Notes under the pieces: generated by a model | What the model saw: only the letters and a program-made list of their open reading frames with translations | What the model was told of the DNA's origin: nothing | Databases searched by the model: none | Assembly (NCBI GenBank): GCA_036345935.2 | Contig: JADWOT020000001.1 | Span: forward strand, 4,132,715-4,196,714 | Direction of reading: 5' to 3' | Length of the DNA stretch: 64,000 nt | Origin: Taenia hydatigena | Lineage: Eukaryota > Platyhelminthes > Cestoda > Cyclophyllidea > Taeniidae | In this document: piece by piece, positions 1 to 10,500 of the stretch | Numbering within the stretch: position 1 is the first letter of the stretch | Layout: every line of letters begins with the position of its first letter | Made by a program: the position numbers and the translations under genes

Positions 1-199
1 GGAAAGGAAATTGTCACACCGACGGGACGTCAATGGAAAGCATTTAAACGTGTTATCGGCAAATCATAGTGATCTCACTGCTCTCTAATGGAACCACCGC
101 CCCAGTGTGGGAGTTGTCACCACCCGAAATGACGAAATGCCAAAAACAAAGTAAGAAATTTATTTTAGAAGGTTTGCGCGATCTGTTGCTCTTGCATTC

Positions 200-540
200 T
201 TGACTCAGTCAGTTACGGTGGGGTCTAGTATGCCAATAGTAGATTGAATATGGCCGCATCGTTGCAAGGCATTTCGGATGTTCTGAGGCAGACGGCAGTT
301 GATATCGAGAATGTACCGGTCTGCGGTTAGCCATTTACGGTCTTAGTATAGTCAAGTTGATACCGCTGTGCCCACTACGCATGTCGAAGTCATTTTGTCA
401 TTGGCAAAGCAGCCAAAACGTGGTTGTTCGTCCGACAATCTTTAGCACAGTTTTCATGGCTAATAAGGACAGATATTGTAAGGAGAGGCAGCTTGATGGT
501 TAGAGGCATTCGTTGTAACTAAAGTCACCAGCATTGCTGG
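200..540 (+). repeat. Module A arm, also used as a foldback arm
   Basis: This 340 bp segment recurs in direct orientation at 15828-16170 and in inverse orientation at 4640-4990, 17080-17405 and 43560-43905. It has no credible ORF. At 15828-17405 two copies face each other and form a hairpin-capable structure. Confidence 0.75.
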
Positions 541-969
541 TATGGGCGCTCCCCCGTGCGTGGGCTCATGTCAGCATGAAGGTAACGAAACCAAGAGTGC
601 GTCCTTAATTAAACAAACAAGTGTGCAATACACACATCCTCATTCCCGCCTCGGTCATTGCAACAAATCACATTTGTCTTTTGTGAGAGGGATATTTCCT
701 TCTGTAAAGCACATCATGAATGACCTTGAATGCGCTCATGCCATTCCACCAGATGTAGACAAACAAGTTTACGAGTCCCACCATGAATGTGGTGAACAAT
801 CATTCCAATGAGGTGATGCAGAATGCGACCTTATTTGCATTAGGTATGCTCTGAATACAGCTGAATGCATGCCTGCTCTCAGCATTGCCCCTCACTCGAG
901 GAAACGAGGCACAAAATACCAACGCGAACCGTCCAGGAAGCCTGTCCGACGCCGAGCTCACAACAGCGA

Positions 970-987
970 TATTTATACAGACACGTG
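970..987 (-). promoter_or_regulatory. E-box plus TATA box of module A
   Basis: On the minus strand CACGTG (982-987) is followed by TATAAATA (970-977). The same pair is kept at 16606-16623 and 43114-43131 and in altered form at 4198-4215. Repeated presence argues for a core promoter, but no clear product follows it. Confidence 0.5.
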
Positions 988-1609
988 GTGAGCACAACCA
1001 AGCACCAACAGGGAAGTGCAGCGTAAGAGGGCTTGAAGTAGTACGGGGAGGCAGCTGTCAGCAACGAAGATTGTCCATTGACTATGCACTCATCACACAC
1101 GAGGGATCAGTCGTGCAGTTTTCAAAGGCGTCACCTTCATTGGCTTCGTGAAGTTGGTTAGGACTATTTGCAGTGATACGATATCTCCGTCGAGTGTTCG
1201 TATGCTATAAGTAAATGGGTGTGGAGTAAAGAGCTGGAGTGGAGGACATTAATCTCTCTTTTATTTGCACGCAAGTCTGAACGTTTGCGCTTTGTTTAGT
1301 TGTGAGCATGAGTTTTAACTATTTGAATCTGCTTGATCTAGACCAATCGACCTAAATCAGCGCAGATTTGCCTAGCAATACCGAGTCCAATGTAGCTCCG
1401 AAAATACGAGAAATGCACGTTTTGAAATCAAAACATGGTGGAAAAGTTCTGGTTTGTGGTTTGTTGCTTATTTGAAGAAAATGACCATCAGTCTGACACA
1501 TCAGCGAAATGTAAAGTTGCCTTTTGATTGGTGACTGAATTGAGCATTCCATGAACGAATGACTGTCGTAGGTTACTGTCTACGAAAGGCAGGCGGAACA
1601 TACCTAATC

Positions 1610-1890
1610 GGATCTTCGCTGATTTTTTCACATCCAAGCTACACATAACTCACCACAAAGGATCGGATTTCGCACACCAGACAATTCTAACCTCTTCCAA
1701 ATCAGAACAGCAACCAGCAGGCTGCAAATGGATCGGCAATTTACTTGGGGCAGATAAACACAATTAAGAAGCCACCTCGTACAACAATCACCTCCAAATG
1801 AAGAACTAACAAAAGAGCATTCCGAACCGTTCAACCAAGTTACTGCGAAGTAGCAAACAAATATGGTTTGGTGGTAATAATTCTTAAATA
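1610..1890 (+). repeat. Module-A-flanking segment with copies at 40.8 and 42.2 kb
   Basis: The segment is present as a reverse complement at 42240-42500 and as a more diverged direct copy at 40840-41110 (shared blocks such as TTACTTGGGGCAGA versus TTTAATTTGGGGCAGA). It links module A to the microgene cassette at 41.7 kb. No coding potential was seen. Confidence 0.65.
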
Positions 1891-2049
1891 TTAAGCATTT
1901 GGAGACTAATGCAATAGTTGGCAAACTGTGGATGGGAAATAGTATAGAGACTTCAGGAAGTCAGTCACTTACTGCCTTGTTAGGTAAGACAGAAGGAGGG
2001 CAAATCACACTCTCTTTGGCAACATATAAAAGATTGGAATTAAATTGTT

Positions 2050-3080
2050 AAGCACCATGGGAATCGCTACGTAGTGTTCATTGTGTGCCCCCTTGATAAC
2101 AGTTGAGAGGAATGCCACGGCAGCATATCCATCAACAATCGCAACCTATATCAGCATCATACTCGGCGTCACCGTTCAGTTAGGGAAGGAGGTGTTGACG
2201 TCACTGCCCAGGCATATGAATACGTTCAGCAGCAAAGGTGACAAGGTGGATAGAAGAACACCATAAAATATGCGATGGATGGATGGATGGGTGGGTGGGT
2301 TAGTGGGTGTGTGGGAGAAGAGGTGGACATTAATGGGGTTAGAGAGATCGGGTTCATGTTGCTCCATCTGGTAGCCGGTAGATCCTGGTGGCCAGTTAGT
2401 CAGTCAGTCAACAAATTGGAAAAGGCTGAAGTCAAGTGCGAAGTAAGACAGAAACGATCAAATTGCTACTACAACCAGTGTTTGATCCACTGCATTGCCT
2501 AGAGATCATTGTGCAACACACTTCAACTTGGCAGGTAGCGGGATCCATTATTCCTTAAGTATTATGTGATTTATGCCATAATAGACAAAACGCTGCGTAA
2601 GTTGGACAAGTAAGTCCCCTTCACACAAGATGGCTCGGCATTTAGCAAATAAACACTTCGATACCTCTCCAATCATTTGGACACACATTCGCCCAATTAA
2701 TCCTGTGTGTGTGGCTGCACAAACAGACAGACCCATGCTAATGTGGTTCAAGTTCCGCACCCTTCTCTCATTCGCCCCACTTAACCCCACCGTCACTTTA
2801 TGTTCCCTCTCTTTATTATCTATTCCATTGCCCTGAATATATGGTGGAGCTTATATCATGGAGGCACTAGTGACATTGTTGGTTTGTGTGCGTTCCGTGC
2901 CCACACATCCCATGTGATAGCAGTTGTGTGGAGCGTCAACTCTGGCAACATGGTTGGTGATGCAGGTGCACAAACGCCAACAGCAAGAAAGAAGGGAGAT
3001 TGAATACGAGCAAAATATATTTACACTAGAGACATGTGTCATGACAATGGGAATGAAAAATGATGTGTAACATTGCAACG
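2050..3080 (-). repeat. Module C (microgene downstream module)
   Basis: The reverse complement occurs at 9510-10500, 49260-50245 and 54340-55185, and a same-orientation copy at 56300-57250. It contains an ATGG/GGGT microsatellite (2273-2310) and a short GTCA repeat (2396-2412). Its longest open frames are 60-80 codons, mostly lack an ATG, and change frame between diverged copies, so I treat it as non-coding repeat DNA lying 3' of the microgene. Confidence 0.8.
2273..2312. repeat. ATGG/GGGT microsatellite
   Basis: Tandem GATG units pass into GGGT units. Homologous tracts with different unit numbers are at about 10300-10325, 50045-50075, 55130-55155 and 56450-56485. The unit-number changes shift the reading frame of the surrounding ORFs. 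Confidence 0.8.
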
Positions 3081-3088
3081 CTCAATAG

Positions 3089-3268
3089 TTAACTTGAGTC
3101 ATTTGTGTGGGGGAGGGGTGAAGAGTCGTTGACATTGGATGAAGTATCGGAGTCAACGTGCGTCCACAGTTCGTCCTGCATCAAGTCGGGATAGTCGGCG
3201 TCAACGTACACCGGCGTGTACGAATGCTGTGGTGACGAGGGTTCGTCCTGTGAAGTCGAGCTGTCCAT
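3089..3268 (-). CDS. Acidic microprotein, copy 1 (intact)
   Basis: An ATG ORF encodes 59 residues, starting MDSSTSQDEP, with a core close to YTPVYVDADYPDLMQDELW and a Ser/Asp/Asn-rich tail. There is no Cys, Lys or Arg, no signal peptide and no membrane segment, so an acidic and probably disordered soluble protein is expected. Upstream on the same strand lie CCAAT and TATATAA (3590-3621) and a CTGTAG acceptor-like site (3300-3305), 31 nt before the ATG. I chose this ATG because it is shared by all ten copies, while the upstream open frame has no ATG and diverges. Copy-specific change: Gln15 to His. Function unknown; I recognise no domain. The tyrosine/acidic/Leu-Trp core could be a short protein-binding or activation motif, which is inference. 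Confidence 0.6.
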   Translation of the reverse strand: MDSSTSQDEPSSPQHSYTPVYVDADYPDLMQDELWTHVDSDTSSNVNDSSPLPHTNDSS

Positions 3269-3437
3269 TGTTTGGTTGTGTTGAGGTACACTCACCCACC
3301 TACAGAAAGTAAATCCACAGATCACATTCAATACATCAAACAATTGCAGCTCAGAACAGCAATCTGATTGTGCTAAAATGGCGATAGCGTTGTGCCAGTA
3401 CGAAAGAACATGGAATGCGTAGAGCAAATTGCGGCCC

Positions 3438-3457
3438 TGAGTGGTGGTGGTGGTGGA
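3438..3457. repeat. Short GGT tract in microgene leader
   Basis: Five to six GTG/GGT units lie in the leader between promoter and acceptor. The homologous site holds about 65 units at 6920-7114 and about 300 bp at 29372-29676, so it is a length-variable microsatellite. Confidence 0.75.
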
Positions 3458-3539
3458 AGTAATTCAACTCCATGCGCAGAGTATGTATAAGTTGATTGTG
3501 GACTTCCACGCCGATGATGATGAAAGGAATGCAACCAAC

Positions 3540-4075
3540 CTCAGTTAGCACCTGTGGTTATTGGTTGCGGCAAACTGCAATCGCTGTCGTTATATAGACG
3601 TGTGAGCTGCAGCATCATTGGCTGGCTATTATTGGACGCATTGGAGGTTAAATTAGGAGCAATGCAAATTAGTAACCTAGACACCTGGCTACTATTTGCA
3701 ATTGCATTAGATATGTCAGTCGCTTACACTTGGTCCCCTTAATGGTGTTTACCGTTTGATCTGTCGAGATGCCTGTGCTTTGTTTGCAAGAGCATTTGCA
3801 GTTCGTCTAGCTTATCCACGATCTTCAATGGCAACGATTCGTTGCTGTTTCATAGTAGCTTTTCTGAGTGGCTTGAGATATTCTTTGGGTAGAACTGCAT
3901 TTTGTGGCAAACATGGGGCAAGGTGCGTTATTAACTGTGTCTGTCTGCATTATATGATGTTGGAGCCCACCACAATGTGTATGTAGTCATTAGTACTTAA
4001 GAGTCGAAAGTGTCTACTGTACAGTATGCAGCCCCACTGTTTGGGTCACATGCAGGCTAGATGAGATTTCAGTAG
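3540..4075 (+). repeat. Microgene upstream arm (near-identical third copy)
   Basis: Nearly identical to 7232-7770 and 46984-47520 (only a few differences over more than 430 bp), and inverted relative to 8555-9060 and 48310-48810. It contains the minus-strand microgene promoter. Open frames on the plus strand here read through that promoter and are not credible genes. Confidence 0.85.
3590..3621 (-). promoter_or_regulatory. CCAAT + TATATAA promoter of microgene copy 1
   Basis: On the minus strand CCAAT (3617-3621) starts exactly 25 bp before TATATAA (3590-3596). Two further CCAAT boxes lie just upstream, as in the copies at 7.3, 9.0, 47.0 and 48.7 kb. A CAATAACC block about 30 bp after TATA is a likely start region. 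Confidence 0.65.
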
Positions 4076-4099
4076 GAACCAGATCACTTGTTCCACCTT

Positions 4100-4990
4100 C
4101 ATCCTGTAGACAACAATCTCAGGCAGTCAGTTGTTCTGAGAATGCTGAATTTGCCCTTTTACGATGCGGTTCCCTGTTGATGTTTGGTCGTGCTCGCCAC
4201 ATGTGTGTATAAATCTCGCTGTTGTGAGCTCGGCGTCGAACAGGCTTCCTCGGCGGTTCGCGTTGGTAATATGTCCCTCGTTTCCTCGAGTGAGGGGCAA
4301 TGCTGAGAGCAAGCATGCATTCAGCTGAATTCAGCGCATACTTAATGCGAAATAAGGTTGCATTCTGCATCACCTCTTTGGAATGATTGTTCACCACATT
4401 CATGGTGGGACTCGTAAACTTGTTTGTCCACATCTGGTGGAATGGCATGAACGCAATCAAGGTCATTCATGATGCGCTTTACAGAAGTAGAAATCCCTTT
4501 ATAAAAGATAAATGTGAATTGTTGCAATGACCGAGGCGGAAATGAGGATGTGTTTGTATAGCACACTTGTTTGTTTAAGTAAGGTTGCACTCATGGTTTT
4601 CATCTTCTCGCTGACATGAGCCCACACACAGCGTAGCGCCCACACCTGCAATGCTGGTGACTTTTGAAACAAGAAAGGTCTCTAACCATCAAGCTTCCTC
4701 TCTCTACAGTATCTATTCTTTTGAATTATTAGAAGTGTGCTGAAGATTGCTGGATGAACAAGCATGTTTTGGCTGCTTTGCCAATGGCAGCATGACTGCG
4801 ACATGCGTAGTGGGCACAGTGATATCCATTTGACAATACTAAGACCGTAACTAGCTAAACGCAGAACAGTACATCCTCGATGTCAACTGCTGTCTGCATT
4901 AGAACATCCAAAATGCCTTGCAACGATGCGGACGTATTCAAGCTAGTGTGGCATACTAAACCTTCGCCGTAACTGCCTGAGTGAATGAAA
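4100..4990 (+). repeat. Module A copy, plus orientation
   Basis: Homologous to 43000-43905 (high identity from about 4380 on, about 75% before), and inverse to 1-1200 and 200-540. It carries CACATG (4198-4203) and TATAAATC (4208-4215), both altered from the CACGTG/TATAAATA consensus. An ATG ORF of 28 codons at 4301-4387 is intact here and at 43216-43302 but frameshifted in the other two copies. Confidence 0.8.
4198..4215 (+). promoter_or_regulatory. Variant E-box/TATA of module A
   Basis: CACATG then TATAAATC, the same layout as the CACGTG/TATAAATA pair in the sister copies. Both motifs differ by one base, so this copy may be weaker. Confidence 0.4.
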
Positions 4991-5059
4991 TTGTGAAGCG
5001 GTAATCTAAAGAGGGTCTAACATTATTCAATTAAAGAAATTCAAGAATTTTTTGCATGT

Positions 5060-6657
5060 GTAAAGCACGTTTCTGCTTGTTGTTCCACTTTGGATAAATG
5101 CAAGCGTAAATTAAGTCAGAAAATGTAATCCACTTTTAAGGGTTAGAATTTGCATCGAGAACTAAGCGAATTTGCTATCAGATCAAAGCTATCAGTACCG
5201 AACCGAAAGCGAGTTTGCTATTCTTAAACGTCCATTATTTGGTGTGGGAATGACTCGTTTTCATTTTACGCCACAGCTCTATGCACATGGTGCAATTGAC
5301 GGACCTCAACATTCGTAATGTCTGATCTGATTGGAATGGTGTATGAGTGCGAAGAAATGCTATTGTAGCAGAAACGAGAAGTCACAACCACAAACCACTC
5401 TCTGCGATGCTGTCTTGTAAGGAGTGCTAGATGAAATGGGGCGAGGAAGAATGGGTGGAGGAAGAAAGAGCCAATGGATGAAAGTTGTGCACTTAGACAA
5501 TCATGCAAGCGTGTAAACTTCCTCATTATGCACTGCATACTTGATTGCGGATCATCTCCTTCGAGATTTGACTTCGGCTTAACAAAGCACACATCCTGCT
5601 CAGCGGCACCGTCTTACATCATCACTTTGCTTCGTTCAAATAGAATGGACAAAATATAGTTGTGGAATTTGATGGCGCCAAGCAGGCAGACGAGAATTAA
5701 TCAAATGCATACTTCGATGCTGACCCTGACTAAATGGCTATATTTAGGCACGTAAAGTTTAGCATCATTAATCGGCTATGAATAGACCTTCAGAAGTTAA
5801 ATTAGGCGCAGTGAAATATGGCAACCAATGTGCATGCCTTCTGTATACATTTGTGTCAGTTGCATACGTGCACTTTCCCATGGCCTAAATAATGCGCCGA
5901 AAGATGAAATGGACGAAAGCACGAATGGTTTTAGAACTTGAATGTTTCATTTCATTCCACGTAGGTTGTCGATGACTGTTCAACAGCGCTGTTTCTTGAA
6001 GAGTAGGGGCAGATCTGAGATCGCCCACATTTTACTCATGTCTGAGCGTTTCCATTTCGAAAGCAAATAAAATGATTAAGAGAGATTTCAGTAAGTCATA
6101 AAATGTAGATCTAACACTAATCAAATTAACATCACAATTTCCTGTCACTTTTACCAACACAATAAGCCTTAAGGGTTTCCCTTTCAAAGTCTGTAGGAAT
6201 CCACAATATCACTTCCGACGAGATCACACGAAGCGCAAGATTTCGTCCTCGAGATGACACTAAGCTAGTGGAGGGTAAGAGAACATGTCACCTACCAAGG
6301 TAGAGATTAACTACGAGGACATTAAGTTGGCCCTAAATTTTAGAACCGTATCGTGTCTATCGCTATGCACCGAGCGGAACAGAATTGGGCGCAATACTCA
6401 GGATTGAGGACGCATTGGCGAGCTTTTGCGAGCCTCAGCATTCTGCGATTTGAGGCAGCAATTCCTGAGTGATGGACTAACATCGAAATGCCGAAGCCCT
6501 GTCATACCACGCCTTTTAAGTGCTCCTGCTCAGTGCACACTTTGATCAGCACTTATTTAATGAAGAGTAAGGTTTAGAACTTGCATCACTGGGGAGGCGA
6601 ATGTGGTCGACACGACTTGCGAGGACGTCTAACAACCGAGTCAACGTAGCCGAACGA
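5060..6657 (+). repeat. Module D (non-coding filler)
   Basis: Direct copy at 44000-45600 and inverted copy at 58580-60170; partial inverted copies at 7920-8420 and 47670-48170. The open frames are short and their strand and frame vary between copies. It ends abruptly at 6657, where a deletion joins it to the microgene. Confidence 0.8.
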
Positions 6658-6687
6658 GGGTTCGTCCTGTGAAGTCGAGCTGTCCAT
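6586..6687 (-). pseudogene. Acidic microprotein, copy 2 (3' deleted, chimeric)
   Basis: The ORF starts with the same MDSSTSQDEPS residues as the intact copies, then runs into module D after residue 11 and ends after about 33 residues. The tail is Arg-rich and unrelated. The sister locus keeps the full ORF (46401-46580), so a deletion of about 950 bp between 6657 and 6658 removed the core, stop codon and 3' region. Promoter (7282-7313) and acceptor are intact, so it could still be transcribed. Confidence 0.7.
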
Positions 6688-6919
6688 TGTTTGCTTATAT
6701 TGAGGAACACTCACCCACCTACAGAAAGTGAATCCACAGATCACATTCAATACATCAAACAATCGCAACTCACAATAGCATACGTTTGGCCATGTGCTTG
6801 ATTTCACTAACTTATTAATTCTTTTTCTATCAATGTCTGACAATCTGACTGTGCGAAAATATTGCTAGAGTTATGCCGGTTCAGAAGAACGTGAAATGTG
6901 GAATGTAAAGTGCGGCCCT

Positions 6920-7114
6920 GTGGTGGTGGTGGTGGTGGTGGTGGTGGTGGTGGTGGTGGTGGTGGTGGTGGTGGTGGTGGTGGTGGTGGTGGTGGTGGTG
7001 GTGGTGGTGGTGGTGGTGGTGGTGGTGGTGGTGGTGGTGGTGGTGGTGGTGGTGGTGGTGGTGGTGGTGGTGGTGGTGGTGGTGGTGGTGGTGGTGGTGG
7101 TGGTGGTGGTGGTG
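6920..7114. repeat. Long perfect GGT microsatellite (about 65 units)
   Basis: 195 bp of uninterrupted GGT lie in the leader of microgene copy 2, which is transcribed as ACC on the minus strand. Open frames of poly-Pro, poly-Val and poly-Gly across it are artefacts. The sister locus has only about 46 bp (46812-46857). Confidence 0.95.
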
Positions 7115-7281
7115 TATGTGCTGTTAGTGGTGGTGGTAGTCGTTTCGGTGGAAATTCAACTCCATGCGCAGAGTATGTATAAGGTGACTGCGGACTCCCA
7201 CGCCGATGATGATGAAAGGAATGCAACCAACCTCAGTTAGCACCTGTGGTTATTGGTTGCGGCAAACTGCAATCGCTGTCG

Positions 7282-7313
7282 TTATATAGACGTGTGAGCT
7301 CCAGCATCATTGG
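7282..7313 (-). promoter_or_regulatory. CCAAT + TATATAA promoter of microgene copy 2
   Basis: Minus-strand CCAAT (7309-7313) and TATATAA (7282-7288) with the invariant 25 bp start-to-start spacing, plus two more CCAAT boxes upstream. It drives a leader now containing the expanded GGT tract and a truncated ORF. Confidence 0.6.
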
Positions 7314-8971
7314 CTGGCTATTATTGGACGCATTGGAAGTTAAATTAGGAGCAATGCAAATTAGTAACCTAGACACCTGGCTACTATTTGCAATTGCATT
7401 AGATATGTCAGTCGCTTACACTTGGTCCCCTTAATGGTGTTTACCGTTTGATCTGTCGAGATGCCTGTGCTTTGTTTGCAAGAGCATTTGCAGTTCGTCT
7501 AGCTTATCCACGATCTTCAATGGCAACGATTCGTTGCTGTTTCATAGTAGCTTTTCTGAGTGGCTTGAGATATTCTTTGGGTAGAACTGCATTTTGTGGC
7601 AAACATGGGGCAAGGTGCGTTATTAACTGTGTCTGTCTGCATTATATGATGTTGGAGCCCACCACAATGTGTATGTAGTCATTAGTACTTAAGAGCCAAA
7701 AGTGTCAACTGTACAGTATGCAGCCCCATTGTTTGGGTCACATGCAGGCTAGTTGAGACTTCAGTAAGAACCAGATCACGTGTTTCGCTTTTAGTCGTTC
7801 AGAGAATGCTGAAATTAGCCACTAGTCCGTGTTTGCTTCTAAAGAAGACTGTTAGCATTCGATCATCTGTGTGGGCGACGAGACGCCCACAATTTGCTCA
7901 TCTGTGTTGACCAGCACGAATGAGAGTGAACACGTCACCAGCGTTGTATTTATTTGCCCAAGTGCACAACTTTCACTCGTTGAACCATCCTTCCTCCACC
8001 TTTCGCATTCGCCCCATTTCATCTAGCACTCCTTACAAGACAGCATCGCAGGGAGTGGTTTGTGGTTGTGACTGCGCCATTTCTGTTTTAACAGCATTTC
8101 GTCATAAGGTGAGACATTAAGAATGGTTGGATCCGTCAATTGCACCATGTGCATAGAGCTGTGGCATAGAATGGAAAGGAGTCATTTGGACACTAAGTGA
8201 CGGACTATTGAGAGTATCGAACTAATATTCCATTCAGTGTCGAAATCTTTGATCTGATAACAAATTTGCTCAATTCTCAATGCCTATTCTAACAATTAAA
8301 AGCGGATTCGTTTTGTCGACCAAATATACATTGGAACCCATCCAAAGTAGTGTAAGAGGAGGAGAAGTGCTGTGCACATGCAACAGCTTCTTGAATTCCT
8401 TTAAGCAAATCATTTAAATTCTCTCTGTATTGCTAGTAATACTGAGTATTTCAAAATGATTTCCAACTTAGTATTCTTGACTCAGTCAGTTAAAATGAAG
8501 GTTTAGTTTGATGAAGTAGCTGGAATAAGGCCGCACATTTGCGTGTGTCACAGACCAAGGGCTGCATACTGTACAGTTGACACTTTCGACTCCTAGGTAC
8601 AAATGACAACCTACACATTGCCGTGGACTCTACAATTCATCTAATACAGACGGACACATTTAATAACGCACCTTGTCCATTGTTTGCCTCAAAACGGAGT
8701 ACTACCCAAAGAATATCACCAGCCACTCAGAAAAGCTACTGAGAAGCGGCACCAAAGGCTGCCTTTGAAGGTTGCAGATAAGTTAGAAGAAAAGCAAATG
8801 CTCTTGCAAACAAAGCACAGGAATCTCTACGAATTAAACTGTAAACACCATTAAGGGGACCAAGTGTAAGCGACTGACATAGCTAATGCAATTGCAAATA
8901 GTAGCCAGGTGTCTAGGTTACTAATTTGCATTGCTTCTAATTTAACTTCCAATGCGTCCAATAATAGCCAG

Positions 8972-9003
8972 CCAATGATGCTGCTGCTCACACGTCTATA
9001 TAA
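8972..9003 (+). promoter_or_regulatory. CCAAT + TATATAA promoter of microgene copy 3
   Basis: CCAAT 8972-8976 and TATATAA 8997-9003, 25 bp apart start to start, with two extra CCAAT boxes just upstream (triple-CCAAT subfamily). The ATG follows 331 bp after TATA. Confidence 0.65.
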
Positions 9004-9327
9004 CGACAGCGATTGCAGTTTGCCGCAACCAATAACCACAGGTGCTAACTGAGGTTGGTTGCATTCCTTTCATCATCATCATCGGCGTGGGAGTCCGCAG
9101 TCACCTTATGCATACTCTGCGCATGGAGTTGAATTACTTCCACTACCACCACCACTCAGGGCCGCACTTTGCACCACGCATTCCATGTTCTTTTGTACTG
9201 GCGCAACTCTATCGCTATTTTCGCACAGTCAGATTGCTGTTCTGAGCTGCGATTGTTAGATGTATTGAATGTGATCTGTGGATTTACTTTCTGTAGGTGG
9301 GTGCGTGTACCTCATCACAACCAAACA

Positions 9328-9507
9328 ATGGACAGCTCGACTTCACAGGACGAACCCTCGTCACCACAGCAATCGTACACGCCGGTGTACGTTGACGCCG
9401 ACTATCCCGACTTGATGCAGGACGAACTGTGGACGCACGTTGACTCCGATAATTCATCCAATGTCAACGACTCTTCACCCCTCCCCCACACAAATGACTC
9501 AAGTTAA
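9328..9507 (+). CDS. Acidic microprotein, copy 3 (intact)
   Basis: A 59-residue ATG ORF matches the family consensus: Ser/Gln/Pro-rich N-terminus, the Tyr/Asp core at about residues 17-35, then DSDNSSNV and a Pro/His/Asn/Ser tail. It is preceded by a good acceptor-like tract ending CTGTAG (9291-9296), 31 nt before the ATG, and followed 68 nt after the stop by AATATA (9575-9580), a weak poly(A)-signal variant. The CTGTAG could serve cis-splicing or spliced-leader trans-splicing; no convincing 5' donor is fixed in the leader. It is divergent to copy 2 across a palindrome. No known domain. Confidence 0.6.
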   Translation: MDSSTSQDEPSSPQQSYTPVYVDADYPDLMQDELWTHVDSDNSSNVNDSSPLPHTNDSS

Positions 9508-9509
9508 CT

Positions 9510-10500
9510 ATCGAGCGTTGCAATGTTACACATCATTTTTCATTCCCATTGTCATGACACATGTCTCTAGTGTAAATATATTTTGCTCGTATTCAATCTC
9601 CCTTCTTTCTTGCTGTTGGCGTTTGTGCACCTGCATCACCAACCATGTTGCCAGAGTTGACGCTCCACACAACTGCTATCACATGGGATGTGTGAGCACA
9701 GGACGCACACAAACCAACAACGTCACTAGTGCCTCCATCATATAAGCTCCACCATATATTCAGGGCAATGGAATAGATAATAAAGAGAGGGAACATGAAT
9801 TGACGGTGGGGTTAAGTGGGGCGAATGAGAGAAGGGTGCGGAACTTGAACCACATTAGCATGGGTCTGTCTGTTTGTGCAGCCACACACACAGGATTAAT
9901 TGGGCGAATGTGTGTCCAAATGATTGGAGAGGTATCGAAGTGTTTATTTGCTAAATGTCGAGCCATCTTGCGTGAAGGGGACTTACTTGTCCAACTTACG
10001 CATCGTTTTGTCAATTATTGCATAAATCTTCTAATACTTAAGAAATGATTATTTTTGCAACCTGCCAAGACGAAGTGCGTTGACACAAATATCACTAGGC
10101 GATGCAGTGGATCAAACACTGGTTGTAGTAGCAAGTTGATCGTTTCTGTCTTACTTCACACTTGACTTCAGTCTTTCTCAATTGATTGGCTGACTGACTG
10201 ACTGATTGCCAGGAACTACCGGCTACCCGATGGAGCAACATGAACCCGATCTCTCTAATCCCATTAATGTCCACCTCTTCTCCCACACACCCACTAACCC
10301 ACCCACCCATCCATCCATCCATCGCATGTTTCGTGGTATTCTATCCATTTTGTCACCTTCGCTGCTGAATGCATTCATGTGCCTAACCAGTGGCGTCAAC
10401 ACCTCCTTCCCTAACTGAACGGTGACGCCGAGTATGATGCTGACGCAGGTTGCCCCAGTCATTTCTAGGTGTCGCAAACGTTATTAAAATATGCCTTTGT
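9510..10500 (+). repeat. Module C
   Basis: Reverse complement of 2050-3080 and nearly identical to 49260-50245. It holds an 82-codon frame starting at TTG, a GACT repeat near 10190-10206 and a CCAT/CCCA microsatellite near 10300-10325. I see no supported gene. Confidence 0.8.

Larger units (their letters stand above)
1..1420 (-). repeat. Module A copy (E-box/TATAAATA module), minus orientation
   Basis: This stretch is the reverse complement of 16178-17592, and related copies lie at 4100-4990 and 42500-43905. The left edge of the window cuts into it; the complete edge is visible at 17628 and 29764. Read on the minus strand it carries a CACGTG E-box and TATAAATA (970-987). The transcript direction would be leftwards. 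A 28-codon ORF that is open in two other copies is frameshifted here by loss of one A, so I do not call a gene. It is one unit of the dispersed repeat family that fills most of the window. Confidence 0.85.
7232..9060. repeat. Palindrome between divergent microgenes 2 and 3
   Basis: Arm 7232-7755 is the reverse complement of about 8555-9060; a spacer of about 800 bp carries an inverted fragment of module D (7920-8420). The arms contain the two promoters, pointing outwards. The same structure is present at 46984-48810. Confidence 0.8.

Noticed and set aside
542..811. ORF of 89 codons in module A with relatives at 4342 (minus)
   Set aside because: Runs antisense through the module; other copies have different starts, ends and frameshifts. 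No promoter precedes it.
3554..3986. 62- and 76-codon plus-strand ORFs repeated at 7246 and 46998
   Set aside because: They lie antisense across the microgene promoter in nearly identical recent copies; identity reflects recent duplication, not coding constraint.
6807..7240. Long poly-Pro, poly-Val and poly-Gly ORFs
   Set aside because: They are translations of the GGT microsatellite in different frames; length varies between copies and no gene structure supports them. The same holds for 29257-29829 and 46700-46992.
9800..10048. 82-codon ORF repeated in module C (also 2548, 49545, 54627, 56727)
   Set aside because: It starts at TTG, has no promoter of its own, and the older paralogue at 13.5-13.7 kb does not keep the frame.
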